A model generated the notes under the pieces. The model ran no database searches and was not told the DNA's origin. It was given only the letters and a program-made list of their open reading frames with translations. From JAHZKN01 sp965250205 (GTDB taxonomy: Bacteria; Pseudomonadota; Alphaproteobacteria; Rhizobiales; Hyphomicrobiaceae): a stretch of DNA of 64,000 nt. Made by a program: the position numbers and the translations under genes. Location of the stretch: assembly GCA_965250205.1 (NCBI GenBank), contig CBDFNK010000023.1, forward strand, positions 620,001 to 684,000. Reading direction: 5' to 3'. Shown one piece after another: positions 1 to 7,753 of this stretch (its first letter is position 1; each line of letters starts with the position of its first letter).

Positions 1-75
1 GCACGCAATTGGAAGAAAACGCGCAAATCCATGCGCTACGATCAGCATCGCGCCAAGAACCAGCAGGCGTATTAG
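1..75 (+). CDS. C-terminal tail of an unidentified protein (partial)
   Basis: An open frame enters from the left edge and ends at TAG 73-75, giving 24 residues rich in Lys, Arg, Gln and Asn and ending in QQAY. A strong terminator follows within 25 bases, which supports this being the true end of a gene. The tail is too short and too low in complexity to assign a family. Confidence 0.45.
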   Translation, partial: ARNWKKTRKSMRYDQHRAKNQQAY

Positions 76-97
76 TCAAAATAGGTTTAAGTCATCT

Positions 98-135
98 GTG
101 CGTCTTGGTCTTCGCGCCGAGACGCACATTTTTTT
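98..135 (+). terminator. Rho-independent terminator
   Basis: GTGCGTCT (98-105) pairs perfectly with AGACGCAC (120-127) across a 14-base loop, and a run of seven T starts at 129. It lies 23 bases after the stop codon of the partial gene at the left edge and insulates it from the next gene at 257. Confidence 0.85.
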
Positions 136-256
136 GGTTTTTGGCCACCAGCTAGAGGGCGTCCAGAGTACAAAGTGATCGTGATTTGACTCAAGCCTGT
201 CCGTTGCGCTGAACTATGCAAATCAGATTGTATTCCGCAGCACATGGAGAAACGCC

Positions 257-591
257 ATGAAACGCTTGTCACTGTGCCTTGCTGCATGCCTCATCACCAG
301 CACCGCTACCAATGCAAACGACAGCTATTACGACGCGCCCTATTCCGGCCCCTACGTTGGCGATGGATATACGGAATGGCACCCTGAATTTAGAAAAGCC
401 GCGAAGCCCGCTATCGCCACGACAATCGCTATGTCGATGATGATTACGCTGATCGCCCAGTGAAACGTCGTCACAATCGTAGTCGCCATCGCGGTGGCGA
501 CTACGAGGAAGAGTTCTGGGTCGGCAACTGCAAAGTTGAACGCCAGTGGGAAAGTGATGGCAGCTATGAAGAAGACGTCGATTGCGACTAG
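257..591 (+). pseudogene. Small exported protein, broken by one missing base
   Basis: The ATG at 257 opens a frame with a typical signal peptide (Lys/Arg start, hydrophobic core, predicted cut after about residue 20) followed by a Tyr-, Gly- and Pro-rich stretch. It stops at 463. The frame that is open from about 394 to TAG 589-591 continues in the same style: Arg/Tyr/Asp-rich, then a charged C-terminus with two cysteines (GNCKVERQWE and EEDVDCD). One extra A in the AAAA run at 394-397 would join the two parts into one protein of about 110 residues. The two-cysteine tail resembles small alphaproteobacterial exported proteins of unknown function. It may be a real pseudogene, a homopolymer sequencing error, or slippage on the A run; the first two are more likely. 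Confidence 0.55.
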
Positions 592-596
592 TCTCT

Positions 597-1460
597 TCAG
601 ACACTATGACTTAAGGCCCGTGAGGGCACCACAGTTTGGCGCTGCATACCAAGGCCTTCGATGGCGAGTTCCATCACATCGCCAGGCTTGAGATATTGCG
701 GTGGCTTCATACCACAGCCAACACCTGGCGGTGTCCCTGTCGTGACCACATCGCCTGGCTCCAGCACACAAAACTGCGTGATATAGGACAGCAAAAACGG
801 AATGGAGAAAATCATGGTTGCGGTTGAGCCGGTTTGCTTCACCTCGCCATTGACTTTCAATTCCAGTGCTAAGTTGTGTGGGTCGGGCATCTCATCTGTT
901 GTCACCAACCATGGACCCAAAGGGCCGAACGTCTCTGCGCATTTGCCCTTCATCCATTGGCCACCGCGTCTGGATTGAAAGCGACGTTCTGAAACGTCAT
1001 TGCAAATGCAGTAGCCTGCAATGTGATCGAGTGCGTCAGCCTCTTTGAGGTAACGCGCTTGCTTACCCACAACGAACGCAATTTCAATTTCCCAATCCAT
1101 GCGCTCTGAGGTCAACGGTGTGATGACATCGTCATTGGGACCTGAAATGCAGTTACCAAGCTTGTTGAACAAAATTGGTTCTTTGGGAATGTCCTGTCCG
1201 GTTTCCTTGGCATGATCTGCGTAATTGAGACCAACGGCAATAAAGTTCCAAGCCTTCGCGACGGGTGCGCCAAGCCGAGTGCCTTGCGGCACAACCGGCA
1301 GGCTTGAAACGTCAAGGTTAGAGATCTGAGCCAACCGTTCTGGTGCCAATGCATCACCAGTGAAATCTTCAACGTGACCGGAAAGATCTCGGATCTGACC
1401 TTGGCCATCTACAAGCCCTGCTTTTTCACTTCCCCTTGGACCAAACCGAACTAGCTTCAT
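597..1460 (-). CDS. Fumarylacetoacetate hydrolase (FAH) family enzyme
   Basis: This is a cytosolic FAH-superfamily enzyme of about 287 residues. Such enzymes hydrolyse, hydrate or decarboxylate 2-keto acids during breakdown of aromatics or sugars; the substrate cannot be told from sequence. The catalytic core is visible: FIAVGLNYADHAKE, then the metal-binding DWEIEIAFVVG, CNDVSER and the late VVTTGTPPGVG loop. The start is taken at ATG 1460, because AGGAG lies nine bases before it, whereas the in-frame ATG at 1469 directly abuts that ribosome site. It stands alone between a broken gene and an integrase, so the neighbours give no hint of the pathway. Relatives are annotated as 5-oxopent-3-ene-1,2,5-tricarboxylate decarboxylase, ureidoglycolate lyase or acylpyruvase. 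Confidence 0.85.
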   Translation of the reverse strand: MKLVRFGPRGSEKAGLVDGQGQIRDLSGHVEDFTGDALAPERLAQISNLDVSSLPVVPQGTRLGAPVAKAWNFIAVGLNYADHAKETGQDIPKEPILFNKLGNCISGPNDDVITPLTSERMDWEIEIAFVVGKQARYLKEADALDHIAGYCICNDVSERRFQSRRGGQWMKGKCAETFGPLGPWLVTTDEMPDPHNLALELKVNGEVKQTGSTATMIFSIPFLLSYITQFCVLEPGDVVTTGTPPGVGCGMKPPQYLKPGDVMELAIEGLGMQRQTVVPSRALSHSV

Positions 1461-1469
1461 GCGTTTCAT

Positions 1470-1792
1470 CTCCTATGGTGGGTCAAGTGGACATCCCTCA
1501 GATCGGTGCCGAGCAAGAGTTGGCGGGCGTAGCAGGACAAAGTTTGCAACTTTTCCATTTATTCAAAGCCGCGACCGCGGCTCGGCCGGTCAGGCCGCCC
1601 CGCCGGAGGTGCCCCGCACCGTCAGGCACATAATGGCGGAGAGGGGATCTTCCTAACAACAGTTTTTATTGATGTCCAGGTTTGTCCGTTAGAATTCTTT
1701 AAGTACCTGATATAACAGGTGGTATTTCTGGTATCATCGTCCATTGCCATCCACTTGCGTCTATCTAGAAGTGCTCCCATCGTCGAAAAAAT
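1470..1792. other. Intergenic region before the integrase, no gene seen
   Basis: About 320 bases separate the divergent FAH and integrase genes. A GC-rich inverted stretch lies around 1575-1615. Close to the integrase the sequence AAATGTGGTA repeats in tandem (1789-1808), which could be an integrase arm site. No tRNA gene and no clear attachment core were recognised. Confidence 0.4.
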
Positions 1793-3043
1793 GTGGTACA
1801 AAATGTGGTCTATTGCTGTTCGGAGGACGCTCTGTTGCCGAAGTCAGGCCCGCACCCGATAAATAAACTATCTGCTGTCTTTGTGAAGTCTTGCACCAAG
1901 CCTGGCCGCTATGCGGACGGGCACGGCCTGTATCTTCAGGTTGGGCCTGGTGCAGCCAAACGTTGGTTGCTGAGAATTGTTGTCCAAGGCCTACGAAAAG
2001 ATATCGCTCTTGGCTCTGCCCGCTTAATTTCTTTAAAAGATGCACGGGCAAGCGCTTTAACGTTGCGGGCTACTGCGAGGGCGGGGAAGCCACTTCCTGA
2101 CAAAAAGACAAGCACAGCTTCAACACCAAACATACCGACCTTTCAACACGCTGCTATTCAGGTTCATGAGGATCGGGTGGAGACGTATAAAAACAAGAAA
2201 CATGCTGCTCAATGGATACAGAGTCTTAAAACCTATACCTTCCCATACTTTGGCAATACACCCGTCAACCAAATTCAGACGACCCATGTCATTAAAGCGC
2301 TACGACCTATATGGATTTCTAAGCCCGAAACCGCACGTAGGGTGAAACAACGCATTCAGTTTATATTTGATTGGGCCAAAGCTCATGGCCATTACCAAGG
2401 TGATAACCCGGCCTCTAACGTAACCTCGATCCTTCCCCGACAACAAAAGAATACAAAACATTTCGAAGCAATGCCTTACGATCAGGTGCCTGCCTTTATT
2501 CAGAGCTTGTCCAAGGCCGATGTATCAGAGCAATCACGTTTAGGCATTATCTTGATTATTCTCACCGCTCTACGTACCAACGAAGTACGCCTGGGTTCGT
2601 GGTTTGAAGTTAATTGGCAGCATAAGGTTTGGACGATCCCAGAAACCCGACAGTTAAAAAAAGTCCAACCGACACCGCATACCGTTCCACTTACTCCACA
2701 ATGCATTCATATCCTAAAGTGCCTTAAAGCATTGAACCCGAAAGCTAGCCTGATCTTCCCTGGGACTGCGCCCCAAAAACCTATAAGTGATATGACCTTC
2801 CTTATGGCCCTGCGACGACTCAACGTCCCTTATACGATCCACGGCTTTCGTTCTAGTTTTCGTGATTGGGCTTCTGAAGAGACCAACCACAGAGATGTTG
2901 TTGTCGAAAAATCTTTGGCCCACGAAATTTCTAATAAGGTTGAGGCTGCTTATCGGCGTGGAGATTTGTTGAAGAAGCGGCGTATCTTGATGACCGATTG
3001 GGCAGAGCATGTGTTGCCGCCCAAAAACTTACATCTGTTTTGA
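1793..3043 (+). CDS. Tyrosine recombinase, P4-type phage/island integrase
   Basis: This site-specific recombinase integrates or excises a genomic island. An N-terminal DUF4102-like arm-binding segment (YADGHGLYLQVGPG, about residues 40-55) is followed by a core-binding region (about 120-210) and the catalytic domain (about 230-395). The catalytic residues are visible: Arg in LTALRTNEVR, the HGFRSSFRDWASE box (His, Arg), His in SLAHE, and the nucleophile Tyr in VEAAYRRGD. The exact start is uncertain. The family homology begins only near residue 25, and a TTG or other start downstream of the ATG at 1793 is possible. It is followed by toxin and insertion sequence debris, typical of an island edge, but no tRNA target was found beside it. 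All catalytic residues are present, so it may be functional. Confidence 0.88.
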   Translation: MVQNVVYCCSEDALLPKSGPHPINKLSAVFVKSCTKPGRYADGHGLYLQVGPGAAKRWLLRIVVQGLRKDIALGSARLISLKDARASALTLRATARAGKPLPDKKTSTASTPNIPTFQHAAIQVHEDRVETYKNKKHAAQWIQSLKTYTFPYFGNTPVNQIQTTHVIKALRPIWISKPETARRVKQRIQFIFDWAKAHGHYQGDNPASNVTSILPRQQKNTKHFEAMPYDQVPAFIQSLSKADVSEQSRLGIILIILTALRTNEVRLGSWFEVNWQHKVWTIPETRQLKKVQPTPHTVPLTPQCIHILKCLKALNPKASLIFPGTAPQKPISDMTFLMALRRLNVPYTIHGFRSSFRDWASEETNHRDVVVEKSLAHEISNKVEAAYRRGDLLKKRRILMTDWAEHVLPPKNLHLF

Positions 3044-3225
3044 TGCGCCAGCCGCCCGTTTAGCCCAGGAGGGTAGGGGTGTGGTCTAACCTCTGGTGCT
3101 ACAGCTCCACACTGAGAGCACCTCAGGAAGCCTGAAATGGCTCTGACGGGCATGTTTGTATTAAAGCCTAGGTCTTAAAGTAGGTGCTTGGTTTTTCGTC
3201 TCTATGCGGGCAGCCGTTGCAATAG

Positions 3226-3516
3226 ATCGACACGTCCTGGTCTCCCAATGCCCAGACCAAGCTCTTAAATCAACTCGAATATCTTTGCGATCAGGATGCT
3301 GTTCCCGCAGCAGTTGCGCTCGATGCGCGTGTTCATAATTTCTTAGATAACGTTCTGACTCTGTTTCCCGGTAACGGTCTTCGACTCCCTGACACTTAGC
3401 TTTTTGAAACATGGATACCAAACACTAAGTTTGTTGTCTGGTATCGCTACGATGACCACACGCTAGAGATTATTGATCTTTGGCATACTGCCCAAGATCG
3501 TTATTCAAGTGAGTAA
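3226..3516 (+). pseudogene. Dead ParE/RelE-superfamily toxin
   Basis: One frame reads as a ParE-like toxin from a WSPNAQTKLLNQLEYL start to a C-terminus typical of the family: PNTKFVVWYRYDD, then IIDLWHTAQDR and the stop TAA 3514-3516. An in-frame TAG at 3397-3399 interrupts it, and no start codon remains at the front (the codon before 3226 is a stop). ParE toxins poison DNA gyrase or cleave mRNA and are paired with an antitoxin. No antitoxin gene is visible in the 180 bases upstream. Its position between the integrase and insertion sequence remains fits a decayed island. The assignment rests on motif recognition only. Confidence 0.6.
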
Positions 3517-3519
3517 GTT

Positions 3520-3726
3520 TGTACGCGGCGGAGCAATACTAGGCCAGTGAAGCGGCGGCGTTGTGCTGCTGCGGGCGGAGTAAAACCCGGCTACTGGCTA
3601 AGCTGACCTTTTTCGATTCGCAAGGGGTTGGCGGGGATGTATGCCGTGGAAAATTACGCGGCGGTTCGACAATTTGTATTCGTAGAGGGCCGTAGCAGGC
3701 GCGAAGCTGCCCGTGTTTTCGGGATC
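3520..3726 (+). mobile_element. IS21-family left end with istA start, truncated
   Basis: The segment starts with TGTACGCGGCGGAG and carries two related subterminal repeats, GGCGGAGCAATACTAGGCC near 3528 and GGCGGAGTAAAACCCGG near 3574, as in IS21-type termini. A short istA reading frame begins at ATG 3637: MYAVENYAAVRQFVFVEG followed by RSRREAARVFGI, the N-terminal helix-turn-helix of the IstA transposase. Homology stops at 3726, where the frame runs straight into the tail of a different transposase. The element is a dead fragment. Its left tip lies three bases beyond the stop of the toxin remnant. Confidence 0.72.
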
Positions 3727-3799
3727 ACCCGCATCGACGAGTTGCTGCCATGGCGATATACTCAGCAAAGCTGAGCGGACGCAGACGGCGGACGCTCAC
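3727..3799 (+). mobile_element. IS66-family right end (end of the transposase plus terminal repeat)
   Basis: In frame with the istA fragment, the sequence switches to TRIDELLPWRYTQQS and a stop at 3772-3774, which resembles the C-terminal end of IS66 TnpC transposases. The following 25 bases end in GGCGGACGCTCAC (3787-3799). Its reverse complement begins GTGAGCGTCC, close to the GTAAGCG-type terminal repeat of IS66 elements. This marks the outer edge of the scar at 3799. The rest of the IS66 element is missing. Confidence 0.6.
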
Positions 3800-3824
3800 C
3801 GATGGATGTTTGTTTCTGTCTCAT
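3800..3824 (-). pseudogene. Start of a gene cut off by the IS66 end
   Basis: On the minus strand a good ribosome site (AAAAAAGGAG, about 3832-3841) is followed by ATG at 3824 and codons for MRQKQTSI. The sequence then runs into the IS66 terminal repeat at 3799. This looks like the first eight codons of a gene that followed the rhodanese-like gene in the same direction. Its identity is lost. Confidence 0.35.
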
Positions 3825-3907
3825 AATGTTTCTCCTTTTTTGAGATTTGAGGGCCGAACCGTTCAGCCCATGCGCTGTTCATTCGCGGCACGCATATTCT
3901 TAAACTC

Positions 3908-5053
3908 TTACTGGATTTCAACTGTCGCAAAGCGGTGTGCGTCGGGTTCAACTTCGGTCAGGGCATCATGGCTAATTGGACGCAAGACACTGGCCTCAGG
4001 GGGCACGGCTAACACGTTCATGTCTGTCTCATGCAGTTGACCCTTAAGGCTGCCATCCGGCTGTAGCTCAAGTTTGAAATAGAGCCCGTTCCAAGCATCA
4101 ATGCCGTAACCTTTAGGTGGCTTGAATAAGAAGAGCAGATCATATTCCAGGTCTTGCAAGTCAGAACGGCTGATCTCGTGTTTGTTGGTGTAGGGGTAGG
4201 CGAGGTAACACCACATCTCTTTGGTGTCTGGCAGGCAGCGAAACGGACGCATCGACAAAAACTCGTCTTGGAAGCGCGCGTCGATTAGCTTCACGTCAAA
4301 TGATACTTTGTCCTGCTTGGAACCAAGCTTGAAGGTCACCTTAGCGATGTCCTGACGCTTACCATCATGGGAGATGAAGGTCACGGTCTTCTCGCCTTGA
4401 GGCAGTGCTGCATTGGCCGCCGTCGTCGTTGCTTGTGTTGCAGCATCAGTGATACTGTCGCGGGCGTCTGCAACTTGCACGCGGGTCAGCACCCGTGGCG
4501 TGGCAGTGACAAACGGTCGATCCCAGTCACGCCAACCGTCGGTGCCTTCGGGATACCAATAAACACGCGAATAGCCATAGCTGGCAGCGCGTTTGACCGC
4601 ATTCCAGGACATCCAACAATCAGCCATGCAGAAGATGACGATGGGGTGTGTTTTGTTGCCTGCAGTCAGTGTTTTTAAATTCTGTTTGAAGTAGGTAGAG
4701 ATTTCAGCTTTAGGTTTGCCTTTACCAACGTTGGCCAACCAAACCGATCCCGGAATTGATTTGCGCGGTTTGGAAAGCCGCCATGCACCCGTCTTAGGAT
4801 GCACGCCAGCGCCTTCAGCTACCATGACATCAACCAGGATCGCTTTTTCATCGCGGACGAGGCGATCCAGCTCATCAATGTCGACGCGCGTGCCACCTTT
4901 CACGCTGTCAGGTGTCGGCGCACGATAACGCGTCATGCGATATCCGGTCCCTGCATCAAAGTGCTGTTCATCTGCTGAGGCTGGTGCTGCCACGGCGCTC
5001 ATCGCAAGGGCTGTAGCGAAATATAAAATACAACATCGTGTAAAATTATTCAT
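3908..5053 (-). CDS. Rhodanese-like CXXCW-type protein of PQQ clusters, with extra C-terminal domain
   Basis: The start at ATG 5053 gives a clean signal peptide (MNNFTRCCILYF to APASADE), so the protein is periplasmic. Upstream in-frame starts lack one. Residues of about 30-205 match the PQQ-dependent catabolism-associated rhodanese-like family (the family known from TIGR03865). FCMADCWMSWNAVKRA holds the hallmark cysteine pair followed by Trp, and WYPEGTDGWRDWDRP closes the domain. The family's exact role is unknown; it travels with quinoprotein alcohol dehydrogenases. Residues of about 215-381 form a second region with its own cysteines (FRCLPDTKEMWCYLAYPY) that the core family lacks and that I do not recognise. 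It lies downstream of the YVTN propeller gene on the same strand, 67 bases away, probably in one transcript. Confidence 0.82.
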   Translation of the reverse strand: MNNFTRCCILYFATALAMSAVAAPASADEQHFDAGTGYRMTRYRAPTPDSVKGGTRVDIDELDRLVRDEKAILVDVMVAEGAGVHPKTGAWRLSKPRKSIPGSVWLANVGKGKPKAEISTYFKQNLKTLTAGNKTHPIVIFCMADCWMSWNAVKRAASYGYSRVYWYPEGTDGWRDWDRPFVTATPRVLTRVQVADARDSITDAATQATTTAANAALPQGEKTVTFISHDGKRQDIAKVTFKLGSKQDKVSFDVKLIDARFQDEFLSMRPFRCLPDTKEMWCYLAYPYTNKHEISRSDLQDLEYDLLFLFKPPKGYGIDAWNGLYFKLELQPDGSLKGQLHETDMNVLAVPPEASVLRPISHDALTEVEPDAHRFATVEIQ

Positions 5054-5120
5054 GGAGCGTAACTTACTCAGTTTGATGACGTCCTCAGTGACCCACATCA
5101 CAAAGGGTCAGTGTGAGGAT

Positions 5121-6122
5121 TTATTGCTTTGGTTTTGTTGGCCGTACCGCAACTCCCCATGGATACCGTCCCACCTTAATGGACTTGATCGGCTTAAGAG
5201 CTTTTACGTCGACAACCGTGACGTCATTTGAAACGCCGTTGGTGGTAAACAACAAGTCTTCTTCTGGTGTCAGGGCCATGTGCCAGACGCGACGCCCAAC
5301 AAGCAGATACTTTTTGACTTGACGCGTTGCCACATCAACCACCGCAATGCGATTTGAAGGGCCAAGGGCAACAAAAGCGGTTTTGCCATCCGATGTCATT
5401 TTAATGCCGACCGGTTGGATAAGATCATCAGTGACACCTTGAATTGCAAATTTAATAACGTGTTCAACGATGCGGGTGTCGGAATTTAGGATTGAGACTG
5501 TGCCACCGATTTCAGACGACACCCAAACCATTTTGCCGTCTGGCGTGAATTCAGCGTGGCGGGGGCGCGCATCGACAAGCACATTATCCAGGACTTTGAA
5601 GGTCTTAGTGTCAATGAAGTGCGCCATGTTGGTGGTTTCAGAGGTTGCAACAACCAACCCATTGTCAGGCGAGACCGCAATGCCCTCAGGTTCAACACCG
5701 ACGTCAACTTGTTGCACCACTCTGCGAGTCGTTAAATCAACGACTGTGGTGACGGCGTTGTCTTCGTTGGCAATATAGAGCCGCTTATTGTCATTTGAGA
5801 TCGCGAATTGCTCAGGGTCGCTGCCAGAAGGCAAATCGTACAAATGTTTATTACCGATGGCGGCAAAAACCTGGACCGCGTCGCTATCGCTGGCGCAGAC
5901 AAAGAATTTTTTAAAGTCACGAGCAAACGTAATGCCTCGTGGGCGTTCACCAACCGGAAATGTGCGCACGACTTCCAACTTTTTCGTGTCGATCACAGAA
6001 ATTGTATTGTCTTTTTCGTTTGAGACGTAAACTTCGTGCGATTGTGCGCGGGTAGTTAAGGAGAACAAGATGAAGCTGGCCGCACATCCAAGCGTCAGCC
6101 TCCAAGTCATTCCACACATCAT
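5121..6122 (-). CDS. YVTN-type beta-propeller protein of PQQ alcohol oxidation clusters
   Basis: This exported protein of 333 residues has a signal peptide (cut after about residue 28) followed by seven propeller repeats of the form VYVSNEKDNTISVID, LYIANEDNAVTTVVDL and VWVSSEIGGTVSILN. It matches the PQQ-dependent catabolism-associated beta-propeller family. The biochemical role is not settled; a structural or redox partner role near the dehydrogenase is usually inferred. It reads away from the cytochrome gene at 6383, so the 260-base gap between them holds divergent promoters. The rhodanese-like gene follows on the same strand. AGGGA lies four bases before the ATG at 6122, and a second ATG follows directly. 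Confidence 0.85.
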   Translation of the reverse strand: MMCGMTWRLTLGCAASFILFSLTTRAQSHEVYVSNEKDNTISVIDTKKLEVVRTFPVGERPRGITFARDFKKFFVCASDSDAVQVFAAIGNKHLYDLPSGSDPEQFAISNDNKRLYIANEDNAVTTVVDLTTRRVVQQVDVGVEPEGIAVSPDNGLVVATSETTNMAHFIDTKTFKVLDNVLVDARPRHAEFTPDGKMVWVSSEIGGTVSILNSDTRIVEHVIKFAIQGVTDDLIQPVGIKMTSDGKTAFVALGPSNRIAVVDVATRQVKKYLLVGRRVWHMALTPEEDLLFTTNGVSNDVTVVDVKALKPIKSIKVGRYPWGVAVRPTKPKQ

Positions 6123-6181
6123 TATTTCCCTGATAGCCTTATCTGGAATTGAGAGGGGATCTCAAACTAGTGAGAGCGGCA

Positions 6182-6210
6182 CCCCAACCTTCTGGCCCAC
6201 AGGTTAGGGG
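6182..6210. promoter_or_regulatory. Inverted repeat in the divergent PQQ-cluster promoter region
   Basis: CCCCAACCT (6182-6190) and AGGTTAGGGG (6201-6210) pair with one bulged A across a 10-base loop. The site lies 60 bases upstream of the YVTN gene and 170 bases upstream of the cytochrome gene. It could be an operator or a leader hairpin. A GTAC-centred imperfect palindrome (ACCTTTGTACAAGGT, 6234-6248) lies close by. Confidence 0.35.
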
Positions 6211-6382
6211 CCATATCAGAGCTGCGGAATTAGACCTTTGTACAAGGTGGCGCCAAGAGTTGTGTTGATTTCTTGACGCGGGGTAAGAAAATACACCACA
6301 ACTAATCCTACTTCGTCGTGCTGACGCCTCTTTAGTGTAGGTAGACTGAGGTTATGTATCACTGGAATGCTTGGAGCCCTCG

Positions 6383-6823
6383 ATGATAAATAAGGAATTC
6401 TTCCTCAGTTTAACGCTGTCTGCCATGCTGTGTGCTGGCGCGGCAACGTCTGTTTCTGCGCACGGTGACGTGACGCCACAACCAATTGATACCGAAGGCT
6501 TGAAGGAGCTTGGTAAAGAATGGCTCGAAGTAAACCCTTATCGAGGTAATGAGGTTGCAATCGAAATTGGTACATCCGGATATGCTCAAAACTGTGCCCG
6601 TTGCCATGGCCTACAAGTTATATCGGGCGGTCTGTCACCTGATCTGCGCTATCTCGAAGCCGGTGATGAAGGCGATTCATGGTTTATTGAACGTATCCGC
6701 AATGGTGCGCGTAAATCTGACGGCACGACCATTATGCCAAAGTTCGAAGGTCTGATTAACCAAGAAGCGATGTGGGCCATTCGGACCTACATTGAAACAC
6801 TGCGTGTGGCGGACGACGATTAA
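6383..6823 (+). CDS. pedF: Cytochrome c550, PedF-like electron acceptor of quinoprotein dehydrogenase
   Basis: This periplasmic monohaem cytochrome c of about 146 residues takes electrons from a PQQ alcohol dehydrogenase and passes them to the oxidase chain. A signal peptide (about residues 1-25) is followed by HGDVTPQPIDTEGL, a hallmark of the PedF type. The haem site is CARCH (about residue 71), and a Met ligand candidate lies in IMPKFEG. The start is ATG 6383, because GGAG lies seven bases upstream; an in-frame TTG at 6371 would bury that site. The stop overlaps the next start (TAATG), so the two genes are translationally coupled. The cytochrome type suits an ethanol-type dehydrogenase rather than a classical MxaF system. 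Confidence 0.85.
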   Translation: MINKEFFLSLTLSAMLCAGAATSVSAHGDVTPQPIDTEGLKELGKEWLEVNPYRGNEVAIEIGTSGYAQNCARCHGLQVISGGLSPDLRYLEAGDEGDSWFIERIRNGARKSDGTTIMPKFEGLINQEAMWAIRTYIETLRVADDD

Positions 6824-7698
6824 TGGTTCTCATTACACGTTTCAGTGTATTTTTCAGTGTGTTGTTTGGTTTGCTTGGTCTGGCAGTAACGCCAAGCCAA
6901 GCACGGCCACTTGATAAGGTGCAGGCCTCTAAAACACTACGTGTCATTGCTTATCAAGATAACAAGCCGTTCTCGTTTATGGATAAAAGTGGCAAGCCGC
7001 AAGGTGTTGATGTCGAGATCGGCAAAGCGATTGCTCGCGAGCTCGGCGTCGAGGCAGAAATCATACTGCGCATGCCGGGCGAGACTGCAGATGACGATGT
7101 GCGTGTGAACGTCTGGCAGGGTCCACGCACAGGAGGCGGTGTCGGAGACATCGTTCTGCATATTCCTTATGACAAGGAGTTTCGCATTCGCAATACAGAA
7201 GCGGTGATCGTTAATCCCTATTTTGAAGAGCGCGTGGCAGTCGCCATACATCCCGAGCTCATCGAACCTGACTTCACGTTCGACACCTTCAGCGAGACGA
7301 AGAACAAAGAAAAGAAGAAAATCGGTGTGCAGCTGGCTACGGTGTCAGATTATTTTCTGATGACCTACCAAAACGGTGCTTTGATCAACCATATTGCCCA
7401 TCACACCAAGCCACGTCTGGGCGTAGAAGAATTTGCCCGGAAAGAAATCGTGGCGCTGATGGGGACACGCTCCCTCATCGAAGGCCAACTCCATGAAATA
7501 GGACTCAAAGCGCCGCTGGTCGAACCGGATATGACGGGCATTGTGCGTACCCAATGGGTGGTCGCCATGGCGGTGCACGAAAATAGCCGCGATCTTGGCT
7601 ATGCGGCGGGCGATGTTATTACAAAACTGAAAGAGAGTGGAGAAATGGCCAAAATCTTTGCCAAACATGGTATAAACTACATCCCACCAGGCGGTTAA
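6823..7698 (+). CDS. Quinoprotein-associated periplasmic binding protein (MxaJ/XoxJ-like)
   Basis: This 291-residue protein has a signal peptide (cut near residue 27) and the fold of an extracellular solute-binding protein (family 3). LRVIAYQDNKPFSFMDKSGK opens lobe 1 and GVDVEIGKAIARELG continues it; ATVSDYFLMTY and LGYAAGDVITKLKESGEM lie in the second half. Proteins of this type sit in methanol and ethanol dehydrogenase operons. They are thought to help mature or activate the dehydrogenase rather than feed an ABC transporter, and no transporter genes are nearby. It overlaps the cytochrome stop by one base. A start at ATG 6823 is the only one that keeps the signal peptide. Confidence 0.82.
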   Translation: MVLITRFSVFFSVLFGLLGLAVTPSQARPLDKVQASKTLRVIAYQDNKPFSFMDKSGKPQGVDVEIGKAIARELGVEAEIILRMPGETADDDVRVNVWQGPRTGGGVGDIVLHIPYDKEFRIRNTEAVIVNPYFEERVAVAIHPELIEPDFTFDTFSETKNKEKKKIGVQLATVSDYFLMTYQNGALINHIAHHTKPRLGVEEFARKEIVALMGTRSLIEGQLHEIGLKAPLVEPDMTGIVRTQWVVAMAVHENSRDLGYAAGDVITKLKESGEMAKIFAKHGINYIPPGG

Positions 7699-7753
7699 CG
7701 AGGCTTTGCCCGAACCCCTGATGAACGAGAACAGGACTCTCAAGAGGTGCCGC

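Noticed and set aside
1470..1830. tRNA attachment site for the integrase
   Set aside because: No cloverleaf, T-loop motif or CCA-adjacent direct repeat could be identified on either side of the integrase.
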